Below, piece after piece: positions 23,692 to 34,490 of a stretch of DNA of 64,000 nucleotides. How positions within the stretch are numbered: the first letter of the stretch is position 1; each line of letters starts with the position of its first letter. The DNA is from Pseudoscleropodium purum. Lineage: Eukaryota; Streptophyta; Bryopsida; Hypnales; Brachytheciaceae. The stretch lies in the NCBI GenBank assembly GCA_963969395.1, contig OZ017804.1:1178001-1242000 (forward strand). The letters run 5' to 3'. A program made the position numbers and the translations under genes. The notes under the pieces are model-generated. The model was given only the letters and a program-made list of their open reading frames with translations. It did not search any database and had not been told where the DNA came from.

Positions 23692-24639
23692 AACACTTAA
23701 ATTGCGTTTTTTGGCAACATAGAAATTTTGGGCAGCTCACTACGAATGGAGTTTTTTATTTTTTTTTCGCTGAAATTTTAACACGACATGTGCCCGAGGA
23801 GTAGCTTTAAAGCCCAACAATTTTCATAACTTTTGGCTACATGGTTAAAAAGTTATTGTATGATATGTACCTTGCTTTACTCGACTGGCAACCTAGGCAG
23901 CAAAAAAAACTTCTTTAAAAATCATTTAAAAAAAAAATTAAAATTTGAAATTGATTCTCTAGATTTATATGTATTTGGAAAGCTTTGAGTCATTCCATTT
24001 TGATCAATGAGTCAAAAGTTATGAGGAATTTTAGTTTATGGGAGTTTGCAAATCATTATTAAATGTCTACTCTAAGACAAACTTTGAAGTCCTATATTTA
24101 GCTCAATTTTCAATGTTTTTGGAAAAAAATAAAAACATTGGGTGTAGATTGTTTATTGCAACATTACAACCATTGAGATTGGCATTTTTCAATTCCATAA
24201 ATAAATTGTTAACAATTTAGTATTTTGAATCATTTTGCATTCCTTTCTGCTTACTATTTTTTTTCTATATGTTGCATGATTCCAAATGATCTAAAAATTT
24301 TCAAGCATGTAGCCAACTTGTCTTGAAAAATGAATTTAAAGAGTAACCACCATTTTGGACATTTTTTCATACAAATGCAACTTCCTGAAGTGCAGCTGCC
24401 TGGATTTTTGCAGGGCCCAAAAAAAGAACTTTGTCGCTTCAAATGCTAATATCTTGCAATCTACACGGTGGAAATTTTTGAAATTTTTTCCACATGTTTT
24501 CAAACAAGCTTACTACAAGATCCTACTGTTAGATGTGTCCACATATGTATTTTTTTTTCTAAAAATTTGGTACATGTACTAGAAATAGCAATTTGAAAGC
24601 GGTTTTGGTGAAAACATAGTCAAAATTATTAGGGGTTAA
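23692..24639 (+). mobile_element. Family A TTAA element, copy 5 (best preserved)
   Basis: 948 bp with TTAA at both ends. Left TTAACCCCTAAACACTTAAA, right (reverse complement) TTAACCCCTAATAATTTTGA. The terminal 11 bases TTAACCCCTAA are perfectly inverted. Used here as the reference orientation. No frame is open across the element, so it is non-autonomous. The TTAA target plus a terminus beginning CCC is the piggyBac hallmark (established). Assignment to that superfamily is inference because no transposase is present. Confidence 0.93.
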
Positions 24640-25384
24640 TTAAACATGATAGTCAATCTAAATTTAAATGATGATAAATATTCAATTTTTAAAAAAATTT
24701 CCAATATTTCAATTGGGAGTAGAAATTCAAGTTGCTAACCTTCATTTTATTACTTGGAATCAAATTCAAATCATCATTTTTTTAAGGATAAAATTTAGAA
24801 GGAGCTAAAAGTTGTTGAATTATACTAAAATGTAAAGTTTTTGTGATTTATATGCTTTCAAAGCATCTTCTTATGTCGAATACTAATAAATAGCTCCATG
24901 AAGCAATTTTCAACACCGTCAAAAATACTTCCAAAATAAGAATTGAATAATGAATATTTTTTCATCATGAACTAATATTATTCTAAAGCCATCAAAACAT
25001 CACACATGTATGGAATTGGTAGCATTATTTGGTAAAATTTAGTTTGTTCAAGATCCTACAACAAAATCCATAAGACAATTTATGTAATATAAGATCTGCA
25101 TGCCCTTGTTAAAGGGTTTATAGTAATGGTAGCCACCCCCTTGAACTTGGTTTTAAATGAATCTTTGACAAAAAGTAGCTTTAGGATTTTTTGGGATTGT
25201 TTCAACCTACTATACCATCTAAATAGTAAATATGACTTGCAAAGTACCGCTTTTAGTTTGCAAAGTCAAAGCAATGTTCATTGATTAATTCATATGCTTT
25301 AACCACATAGACCTTGGACAAGGAATAAGCCCCATGTTCCACTTTAAGAATTTTTTTTGTTCCTTTATAGATTGTGTTCTAGGC
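24640..25384. other. AT-rich stretch, no gene seen
   Basis: No supported feature between the family A copy and the D element. Confidence 0.5.
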
Positions 25385-25620
25385 CATTAGTAGATTTTGG
25401 GGGCCTCTAAAAGCCTACGAGTTATCGCAACTTGTGAACGCATGGAACAAGTTTGGTGCAACAGAATGATGTGCCAAGACCTTGCCATGTCATTGCCCCA
25501 ATTTTTTTTTGAAATTTTTTTGGCATTTGAAGAATTGAATTTTTTTGAATTTTTGAATTTTTTTTCTACATGGGAACATGCCCAAAACAAGCTTCCAAAG
25601 CCCCCCCAAATCTTCTAATG
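25385..25620. mobile_element. Family D MITE, copy 1
   Basis: 236 bp with about 30-bp TIRs: left CATTAGTAGATTTTGGGGGC, right (reverse complement) CATTAGAAGATTTGGGGGGG. The centre carries GATGTGCC..GGCAAGG-type sequence shared with the other copies. No target duplication on the flanks. Confidence 0.85.
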
Positions 25621-26254
25621 TATCAAATGTCACTTAAGAGTTAACTATTTCAAATTATCCGTATTAGAGGGTGTATCAACTACTTATACTAAAGATAACA
25701 CTCAAAGAGAGGGAATTAGAGGTGATTAAGTTATCATTTCTTTATATTGCATCTTGTATAAAAATAGCTATATATAATTATTCATATCAGTTACGTTAAG
25801 TTTAACTTTGAAATATAATTTGAAATAAAACCACAAGCTTTGACTAATAGTTCACTGACCACTTTAGTTTTAGTTTTTTTTCTTCTTATATTTTGAATTT
25901 TTTATTTTACTGCAAAATAGAAACAATTGTCAAGCATCCAAGACTACTGAAAGAAAGTTTTTCTTTTTGTTTTCTTAAAAGTAATACAACACTAGCAAGC
26001 CCTAATTTTCAGGAAAATCAGGGGGATAAAGTTGGGACAAATTTGAGAGAGAACATAATGTAAATGTATTAGATTGTATTGTAAGATTTTTTCTATAATG
26101 TATAAGATTCCTCTAGTATGTCAAAAATCAAGCTTTCACGACAAGAGAGATGATTATGAGACAGTGTCCAAGTACAAGTTTGTTTGGGTACTACGATGAG
26201 ATAGAATGGTATTCTAAGCTTCAAGGATAAATATCCTTTTCCAAACTTGCACCT
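25621..26254. other. AT-rich stretch, no gene seen
   Basis: No supported feature. A TTAAGAGTTAA word at 25634-25644 may be a decayed TTAA terminus. Confidence 0.45.
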
Positions 26255-27496
26255 TTAACCCCTAAAACCCCATTGTCCTCTCAAAGGACAAAATATGTTT
26301 CAAGTAGGTTTTCAATTTTTGTAGTGATTTTTCAATGTTTTTTAAACATGTGGAATTCCAAAAATTTACCTTAGTCATATGATTAAAAAAATATAGCATT
26401 TTAGAGGGAAAACTTGGGATGGAGGAAGATTAGGCAAGATATTACACTTTGACTTCCTTATTAGACAACAAGGGGAGAAAATGGCCTATTCTAGACCTAG
26501 ACAATTGTTGGAAGAAGGTATAGGACATGATCTCACTCAATTGAAAGAGAACATGCTTTTGAAAGCCTAATTGACCTTAATAGACTAGCATGGGTTTGTG
26601 GAATGAACCTAGCCAAGATTGATATTTCCAATGATAGAAATGATACTTGAAATGGGCTAGGAGCATAGCAAAAATAATATGGTATAAGAGATTTTGAAGG
26701 TACCAAAAGACTATTTCAGCCCCCTTTTTTTTTTCCATACTGTAAACTAGCTATTGCTCTTAAGATTTTTTTAATATGTAAATTTTAAAAAATTCAATAT
26801 TATTATTTGACGTGACAATCTCTCAACCATGTCAAACTGCTTATGTGATATAGTTTCCAAAGTTCCTATAGTTTGGGAACTTGTAGTCTTCCAATGGCCT
26901 CAAAACTCTTCTAATGCTTTTTTTTTATTAAAGGATGCCCATTGTCTTAGCCTATTACTTCTTTTCAATGGATCATCTAAATTATGTACAAAATAGAGGT
27001 AGGGGGACTTGTCAAGGAGAAATAAATATTTGGATTAATTGTTTAGATTATACTTTTACCACAATATATAGTAGAAAACAAGCTTACGAAAATGTTTAGT
27101 GCATCGGCAAATTTGTATACATCTTGACATTGCAATATTTTTTTTATATGTTCCATGTTTTAATTTCATGTGAAAATTGGTGGACATAAGCCTAATATGA
27201 TTTGGACTATGATAGATTTTTAATTTCAATTCCATAGTGCTATAAAATTACACAAATGGCAATCAAAGTCATATGAAATTCTTGGGTAGGGTTTAAAAGA
27301 AGCTAATTTTTTCTTTAATGTTAGTTTCTTTCAACTTATGCAATCAGCCTTCACAAATTTCTTACCAAGTTTAGTATGAATTTGTACCTTTAGATTCTTC
27401 CAAGTTCATCATTTAGTCTTGGTGAGTTACTATAACAAAAATGGCAATTTTGAATGCTTTATGAGAGAAAAAATGCCCCAAGACTTTAGGAGTTAA
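26255..27496 (+). mobile_element. Family C TTAA element (related to A at one end)
   Basis: 1242 bp between TTAA 26255-26258 and 27493-27496. Left TTAACCCCTAAAACCCCATT, right (reverse complement) TTAACTCCTAAAGTCTTGGG. The right subterminal block, AATGGCAATTTTGAATGC, matches family A, but the interior is different and non-coding. It could be a family A relative with a replaced core, or carry another insertion. Confidence 0.7.
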
Positions 27497-28013
27497 TCTA
27501 ATCTAATTTAAATACAAGTGATTTAAAATGTACAACTTGCATACACAAATGTAGAAAATGGTTTTGAACACTATTGAGATGAACTTCAAAATTCCATTGT
27601 ATATTCATCCAAATTCAGAAAATCACTAAATTTTCAAAAATTCATGAATTTCATTTTGCAATGTTTTTAAAAGCTTATAACCAACACTTGTCTGCAGTCA
27701 TTATTTTCCAACGTTCAACTTTTGCAATGTTCAACTGTTCACGGATTTTCTGAATTTTTAGTTTGAGTTACTGTTAATTTTAGTCCAATGGAAGTCTGGA
27801 GATAATAATAGAACTTCCTAGCCTCCAAATGAACAGGAACAAAATAGACAGTATTACTTCTAAGATACCAAGTTTGTTCTTATTGAGCAAGTGCAAAGGT
27901 ATGTTTGCACTTGGTGTTAGGGGTGATATTTACAATGTGAATCTGGTCCAAAGGTAGGTTTAAATTCATTCCTAAGATTTCAGTAATAATACTCTTTTAA
28001 CATAAAGAGTCAA

Positions 28014-28440
28014 TTAACCCCTAAACACTTATTGAGGTCTTTTTTAGGTTTCTTAGGATTTGCTTGAAATTGAACAAAAAGTTTTATCAATTTTTTTAAA
28101 TGGTAACCGTTTAATTCCAAACTAAGCATGTTAAAGTTCCCATGGAAATAGAAAACACAACAATTGCATCACTTATGGGTTGATGGATTATAATGCTTCA
28201 TCATGAGGATGTCAAAATTGTGAAAGTAATGTGAAGTCTTTCAATCCTCTTTTCACATATTAAAACTTTAATAATTGTTCACCCCCAAACTATGAGGTTA
28301 AAGGGCATAACACATTTAACCCAATCAATTTATGGCTTCTCAAAATCTTCTCCCTATTTTTTAAAATGGATTTTTGATGTGATTTTTCTCTAAGTTCTAA
28401 TGTATTTGAGGCTCATTTCCAAAGGCCCTCAACCCTAGAA
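28014..28440 (+). mobile_element. Family B element, copy 1 (holds the empty site)
   Basis: Begins TTAACCCCTAAACACTTATT. Aligns with 34491-36120: the shared blocks are GGTCTTTTTT, ACAACAATTGCATCACTTA, GATTATAATG followed by ATCATGA, CCTCTTTTCACATAT and TGTATTTGAGGCTCATTT. At 28298-28301 it has a single TTAA (GAGGTTAAAGGGCATA) where copy 2 carries a 1.2-kb insertion. The right end is not defined. Confidence 0.7.
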
Positions 28441-29059
28441 CATTGATGTACTGATTCAATAGGCAGCTCTCATAGAGTACGTAATTAAGGGGTCCAATGA
28501 CATGGACGTTGATCCCAATTATGTTCCTTCCAACATTCTTCATGACGTAAAGAACGTAGGAGTTGAGAATGTTAAAGGAAGGTTGAACTGTATGTGTGAA
28601 CCAGAGTGATTTGTATTTCCTTTCCTTTTATTTCACTCTGTTTTCCCCCAAAGAAAATGTTGAAGGGGGAGATTGAAGGAATTGAAGATGCAAGGGCATC
28701 AGTGAAGCCCATGTTGGAGTTCACCGTGTTGGAGTCTATGAGTTTGACACAGAATGAAGATGGATTTTTCTATGATAGGGAGCACATTTGATATTGGAGG
28801 ACCGGAAATGAAGAATGGTACAAATACTATCTAGTGACATTCATTTCAGAAGTAGCTTCATTATTCTTGACAATATTGGAGGGAATGTTGATATATACCA
28901 ATGGAAAACACCGTGGTAGATAAGATTGTGGAGTCTACCCCTACACTCTCACTGTATGTAAATGTTGTATCATAGTAGGCAGGCAGTTACTGCCTCTTCA
29001 TGGTGCATGGTACAAACTGTGCACCATGACAAAAAAATCTTAATTTTAACATTCTTAGT
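28441..29059. other. AT-rich stretch with one protein-like relic
   Basis: Apart from the family J relic (28670-28895), nothing is recognised. Confidence 0.4.
28670..28895 (+). pseudogene. Unidentified protein-coding relic, copy 1 (family J)
   Basis: The plus strand reads EGIEDARASVKPML, then EFTVLESMSL, NEDGFFYDREHI, a stop, then YKYYLVTFISE. A second copy at 29600-29990 aligns better as protein than as DNA, keeping ESM, EDxxFYDR, YKYxLVTxIxE and LTI, which suggests both derive from a real coding sequence. I do not recognise the family. Both have a stop after the YDR block. Probably part of a transposon or retroelement protein (inference). Confidence 0.35.
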
Positions 29060-29525
29060 TTTTAATTCACCCCTTCTCTCCCCTTCCAAAAAATTTTAAA
29101 ATTTTAATTTTTGGAAGAAAGGGGGGTGAATTTTTTTCCAACCCACTCCCCCCCCCGCCCTCCCCTCTTGTTATTTTCAGGGTGGTTGGGGTGGGGTGAA
29201 TTAAAAATTTTAAAAGTAATTTTTTTTCCAACCCACTCCCCCTAGTCCTCTTGTAATTTTTAGGGGAGGTGGAGAGATGCAAACATTATGGGATAAATTT
29301 ATATTCTGCCGTCCGTATACATATATGTATTCATATGTGTGCTTGTATCCATATACAAATCCAAATCTGTATCCAGATCCAATGGCTCTTGATTTTTCAT
29401 TGAGAGGGGGTGGAGGTTTTTTTCTCCCATCCAACGGCTTTTGATTTTTTAGTGAGGAGGGGTGGAAATTTTTTCCCCCCATCCAATGGCTCTTGATTTT
29501 TGGGGAGGAGGGGAGGAACCATGTA
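29060..29525. repeat. Complex repeat of family G, copy 1 (palindrome, direct repeats, TATCC tract)
   Basis: AATTCACCCCTTCTCTCCCC pairs with the inverted AAGAAAGGGGGGTGAATT across 29066-29133. The phrase TTTTTTCCAACCCACTCCCC is then repeated at 29132 and 29222. A GTATCCATA-type tract follows (29310-29375), then three copies of CCATCCAAYGGCTYTTGATT. A second copy of the tract plus GGCTTGTGATTTTTTGAG is at 47245-47720. Confidence 0.6.
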
Positions 29526-29599
29526 TTGAAAACCTAGGGTGACAGGCAAGTCACCCTAGATAGTATGTAAATGTTGTATCATGCACTCAGATGCAATTG

Positions 29600-29990
29600 G
29601 TGGAGGAATTGAAAGTACATCAATATCAATGGAGCTTGTACCAACATTCTCAGCATTAGAGGATTTCTGGGCTCAGGGAGGGCCCCTTCAAGCAGGTGCG
29701 TAGGGAACTGCCCTCCCCTGCAGTTTCGGATGAGGCAATCACCATGCCATGTCAACGAGCTACCTCGGCCCTCTGTGGGGCTATTCCTACAGTCCTCTCG
29801 GGGGTGAAAAAATTCTCTAATGCATTTACTATGTTTGAGTCTATGAATTTTATAAAGGATGAAGATGAATATTTCTATGATAGGAAGAACATATAATACA
29901 AACAAATTGGAGAAGGGCACTACAAGTATTGTCTAGTTACATCAATTTTAGAACCATCCTTAACAATTTTTGAGTGAATGTCAACATCAA
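29600..29990 (+). pseudogene. Unidentified protein-coding relic, copy 2 (family J), interrupted
   Basis: Left part: GIESTSISMELVPTFS. Right part: AFTMFESMNF, DEDEYFYDRKNI, stop, YKYCLVTSILE, LTIFE. A D-family MITE (29654-29822) sits between them. Removing it with no duplicated base leaves the frame continuous (FSAFTMFESM against EFTVLESM of copy 1). Family unknown. Confidence 0.4.
29654..29822. mobile_element. Family D MITE, copy 2
   Basis: 169 bp, the shortest copy. Left CATTAGAGGATTTCTGGGC, right (reverse complement) CATTAGAGAATTTTTTCACC. The centre reads GCCATGTCAACGAGCTACC, shared with the other copies. Confidence 0.85.
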
Positions 29991-30862
29991 TCATGAACAC
30001 TATGCTAGAGGGGGTAGTAGGTTACGCTTCTTTGTCCTCAAAGTCTCTAGTTGTTGTCTGAAGTTTGGATGAAGACAAGTACACAATCATTGTAATGCAA
30101 ATAGAACAGAAGACACAATCATCTATGCAAGTGATGCACACATTGGAAGGAAAAGTGTCATGATAGAGTAGGGACGTGTGTTAACATAGAGTCAAAAGTG
30201 TGTTAGTGTGGGCACCATGTGTGTCTTTTGAGTAAGGTAGAAGTACCTATTTTGAATAACTTAAGCATTTCAGATTGGACAATGTGGGAAATTCATGGGG
30301 AAGTGAGTTTAGTGTGTGCAAAAATAAGGTTGTGGAAGAATGCCAAAAAAAAAAAAAAATTCCCAAAATGAATATTTTACTGAATATAAAAATGGATTTT
30401 GCACCCAAAACCATTTTAGTTTCATAGATTCACCTATTGTAGTTAGCTTTGGCACTTCTCCCTAGGCCAAGAAAAAAAAAAGATGAGTGGATGAGAAGGT
30501 ACAAACCAAATTTTTTTTTCAATGACTATTGCAACCAATTGTCCATAATAGATTAGCCTACAAAGCAATTATAGTGGGCCTATCCAAAATAGGTACTTCT
30601 ACCTTAGAAGTGTATTTGTATGAACTAAAGTGCAAATTATATGTGGTGCATCACAATTGAATCAAAAATAGAGTAGTGTAAAATGTGTCTCTTGCTTTAT
30701 ATTATTTTGGTCAAATGATTATATCAATGATTGTAGTTATTGTTGGTGTTCGATTAATATAGGAAACAAAATTGTTCATATCTCATGTCATGGTACTAGA
30801 TGAAGTCCAAAATGAAAATGTAAAAAGACTAAGAGTTTATTTAATGAAGAGAGTAGTTGTAC
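29991..30862. other. AT-rich stretch, no gene seen
   Basis: No supported feature. Confidence 0.5.
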
Positions 30863-31750
30863 TTAACTCCTAAAGCTCCATGATTATGTTTTCACCAAAA
30901 ACGCTTGAAAATTGTCATTTTTAGTACATCTATCAAATTTTTGAAATTCTTTTTGACACATGTAATGATAGGATCTTGTATTATGTTGACTTGAGAATAT
31001 GTGGTAAAAATTTCAGAAATTTTCATCATTTAGATCATGAGATATTAACATTGAAATTCATTGAAATCATTTTTTGGGCCTTGCAAAAAACAAGGCAACT
31101 ACACTTCACAAACTTACTTTTCTATGAAAAAATGACCAAAATGGTGGTGCTTCTTTGAATTTTTTTTGCTAGACAAGTTGGCCACATGCTTCAAAAAATT
31201 TCAAATCATTTGGAATTGTACAACATATAGGAAAAAAAATAGTAAGTAGGTAGTAGAGAGAATGATTAAAAATACTAAATTATTAAGAATTTAACTATGG
31301 ATTTGAAAAATGCCATTCCCAATGGTTGAAATTTTATAATAAAAAATATACATCACATGATTTCGTTTTTTCCAAAAATATTGAAAAATGGATAAGAAAA
31401 AGAATTTCAAAGTTTAGAGTAAGAAATCCATAACTGCCAAGAAACAAAAAATCCTCATAACTTTTGAATCATTGATCATACTTGAATGATTCAAAGCTTT
31501 CCATGTATATATAACTCTAGAAAACCAATTTCAAAAAAAATTCTGAAAAATTATAAAAGAAAATAACATATCAAGCTATAATGTTTGTCTAATATTTTCA
31601 AATGTTTTGAAATTTAGTACATATAAAAGATATTCCTCGTCCCCAACTTATATTAAAATTTGGGCCAAAGATATTAAAATCTCTAGCCACACTTACCTAC
31701 CCAATATTTCTGTGTAGCTAAAAAATGCAGCTTGGTCCTTTAGGAGTTAA
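30863..31750 (-). mobile_element. Family A TTAA element, copy 6
   Basis: 888 bp. Left TTAACTCCTAAAGCTCCATG, right (reverse complement) TTAACTCCTAAAGGACCAAG. The terminal 13 bases TTAACTCCTAAAG are perfectly inverted. Shares the AAGATATTCCTCGTC variant with copy 3. Confidence 0.9.
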
Positions 31751-31879
31751 TGTTTGTTGAAATTCAGAGGCCAAAATAAGAAGCCCCCTTCAAAAAGTGA
31801 AATGTGCAAAAGTTGTACTATACCGTAGAACAACAAATATGTATATTTGAAATGTTTGAGGTCTTGTATTTTTCCTTTT

Positions 31880-31905
31880 GCAATGAAATTTTATTTCATC
31901 TGTTT
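31880..31905 (+). repeat. Retroposon-like 3' hairpin tail, copy 4
   Basis: GCAATGAAATTTTATTTCAT, then CTGTTT and a (TA)n run. No recognisable body upstream before the family A copy ends at 31750. Confidence 0.55.
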
Positions 31906-32188
31906 ATATATATATATATTTGGGATACCAATTTTCTTTTAAATCATTTGTAGTACAAAGATGTCTCTACTATGAGTGCATTTGGCCAAGTGCACAAATG
32001 TCAAATTGTGTGTGATTTTATTACTAACATTAGACAAGTTGGCCTTTCAAATACAATTATAGACTTTGAGAGTTTTTGTCACTTATAATCAATATAGTCA
32101 AAGTTTTCTAAACTTCTTCCGAACATTATCACACTAGTCTAGTAAGTGTACAAGATTCTATAGTTGAATATACAAAAGAAACCAATAC

Positions 32189-33111
32189 TTAACTCCTAAA
32201 AGACCAAGTTGTATTTTTTGGCAATATAGTGATTTTGGATAGCTCACTGTAAACATAATTTTTTTTATAAATTTTTATACAACATTTGTTTGAGGAGTAG
32301 CTTTAAGGCCCCAAATTTTTCATGACTTTCAATTACATGGTTAAAAAAATATTGCACAATATATGATTTTCCTTAATCTTTGGGCATCTCAAAAGTTTCT
32401 TAAAAAATCACTCTTTTAAGAAATGAAAATTTGAATTTAGTTTTCCAGATAATTTGTATATACATGGAAAGCTTTCAATCATTCCATATTGATTAATGAG
32501 ATGAAAGTTATGAGGAGTTTTAGTTTGCAAGCATATATAGAATATTTGTTCTAAAACAAACTTCAAAGAATTTTATTTAATTCAATTTTCAATATTTAAA
32601 AAAAAAGATAAAATCATAAGAAGTCAATTGTTTATTATAGTATTACCACCATTGAAATTGGAATGTTTCAATTCCATAACTAAATTCCTAATAATTTAAT
32701 ATTTTGAATCATTTTCTACTTTTTTCTACTCACTATTTTCCCTTATATGTTGTCCAATTCCAAATGATCTAAATTTTTTTAAGCATGTGGACAGCTTGCT
32801 TTGAAGAATTAATCCCAAAAGTAACCACTGTTTTGGAGATTTTTTCATACACATGTGACTTTGTAAAGTGCAGTTGCCCATTTTTTCACAAGGCCTCTAA
32901 AAGGATTTTAGTTGATTCAAACGCTAATATCTTGCAATCTACAAAATTGAAAATTTTGAAATTTTTTCCACATCCCCTCAAACCAATATATTTCAAATTT
33001 GTCACATATGTCCAAAATTTTTTTTTTCGACTAAAATTTGGTACTTGTACTAGAAATAGCAATTTTGGAGTTTTTTGATGGAAAAGTAGTCAAAAAGTTT
33101 TTAGGGGTTAA
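32189..33111 (+). mobile_element. Family A TTAA element, copy 7
   Basis: 923 bp. Left TTAACTCCTAAAAGACCAAG, right (reverse complement) TTAACCCCTAAAAACTTTTT. All internal family blocks are present in forward order. Confidence 0.9.
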
Positions 33112-33241
33112 ATTTTTGTTGTTTATATTGAAAATATTAATTTTGAGTGATGTTTGATGGTAAAGTGGCCTCTGGACTTTGAAGTTAAACCCAAAGATCA
33201 TGTGGTTGGATTCATAAAAGAATTAAAAAGTTGATGAAAGA

Positions 33242-33530
33242 CATTAGAGAAGATTTGAGGCCAAAAGAAGACTGTGAGTTCCCTAGCCTTGATAACATTG
33301 TGAACGCAACCAATCGTTCAATCTGACGTCGCCAAGAGAGTGCTATGTCATTTCCCCACAAAAAATGATTATTTTTTCAATTTTTTTTTTTACATTTTAA
33401 GAATTAAAAAAAAGTGTTTTTTCTTGTGGATTTTTTTTTTCTAACAACCAATTGTACCCTTTGATGTGGCAGGACAACAACGAGAACAAAAACGAAATAG
33501 GTTGTTACTGCCCTCAAATTTTCTCTAATG
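33242..33530. mobile_element. Family D MITE, copy 3
   Basis: 289 bp. Left CATTAGAGAAGATTTGAGGC, right (reverse complement) CATTAGAGAAAATTTGAGGG. The centre reads GACGTCGCCAAGAGAGTGCT. A decayed TTAA terminus (CTTTAGGGATTAA, 33594-33606) follows, so the D copy may lie inside a family A-like remnant at 33108-33606. Confidence 0.83.
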
Positions 33531-33783
33531 ATTTGGCCTTGCTTTTCTAAAGAGTATTTTGAAGCTTGTTTGTGAACTCCAAACATGAAAGCACTTTAGG
33601 GATTAAATGAAAGATTTTAGATAGTTTTCCTTCTTGTAACCTAGGTGAGAATGGGGAATATGATAAATTCCACCTTGTCCAAGTGATTTTTATTTCTTCT
33701 TTCCCTTAAAAATAAGAAACCAAGTTTTGACACGTGGATTTGTTTATAGTGATTTTTCCTTTTTTTTCCTTTTTAATTTTGAC

Positions 33784-34388
33784 ACAAATGAAACGGAATT
33801 TCATTGCAAGATAAAATTACCTTTTTTTCTTTTTTTTTAAAGAATGATTTTTCCCTTCTTTTCAAGATCTGGACCCAACAAATAAGATAACATAATTATC
33901 TGCTACCCACCCCTTCCCCCCAATAGGCGCATGGCCAGTGCTCATTAAGTGTCTTGAGAACCGTGCTGGAGCCCCCTGGACTCTGGGAGTGCGCCAGCCT
34001 TGAGCAGCAGTGAAGAGATTGGAGCAGATTCCAAGGTTCCAAGAACCCCAGTCATTTAGTCAGTCAGGACCTCGAACTTAGTAACTTACTACTGCTGTAA
34101 CTAACTAAGTAAGTAGTGTCTCCCAAGTAAGTAAGTAAGTAAGTTAGTGCGTGTGTGTCGTCGTCTGCAATCATTTGTGTTTCGACTGTACCGTGCTGTC
34201 CTTCCAACCCAGGATTCTGATAATCGGATCTAGTGATCTGCAACATGTCATGAAACACGACTTTCATGCTTAATTAAACGTAACTTACCAGTTACCATGT
34301 GTAGTCCTCGTCGTCTCCAGGCCGGCGTCCACCTGTGGCTGGGGGGTGGTAATTTATCCTTTGCAATGAAATTCTATTTCATTTGTTT
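33784..34388. mobile_element. Balanced-GC insert bounded by inverted hairpin tails
   Basis: The left edge is the inverted tail (minus strand GGTAATTTTATCTTGCAATG, AAATTCCGTTTCATTTG). The right edge is the same word in plus orientation (34346-34388). The body between them has balanced GC, CCAGTCATTTAGTCAGTCAG, a (GTAA)n run and no recognised reading frame. Either two retroposon 3' ends in head-to-head arrangement or one element with about 40-bp terminal inverted repeats. Confidence 0.5.
34105..34144. repeat. (GTAA)n microsatellite
   Basis: Interrupted AAGTAAGTAGTG..AAGTAAGTAAGTAAGTAAGT run. Confidence 0.85.
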
Positions 34389-34490
34389 AAAAACAAAAAC
34401 AAAAAAGAACATAACTTACCATATCAATCATGAACGTGAGTGAGGGGAGCTTAGCCTAGCCTTGTGGAATTCATAACTTATTATCCCCTA

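Noticed and set aside
24355..24582. Recurrent open frames of 60-100 codons inside family A copies (also at 17330, 32785 and 51593), with related products.
   Set aside because: The similarity follows from the DNA repeat itself. Other copies have stops in the same frame, the opposite strand is also open in places (9165-9479), and the product is low-complexity Phe/Lys-rich.
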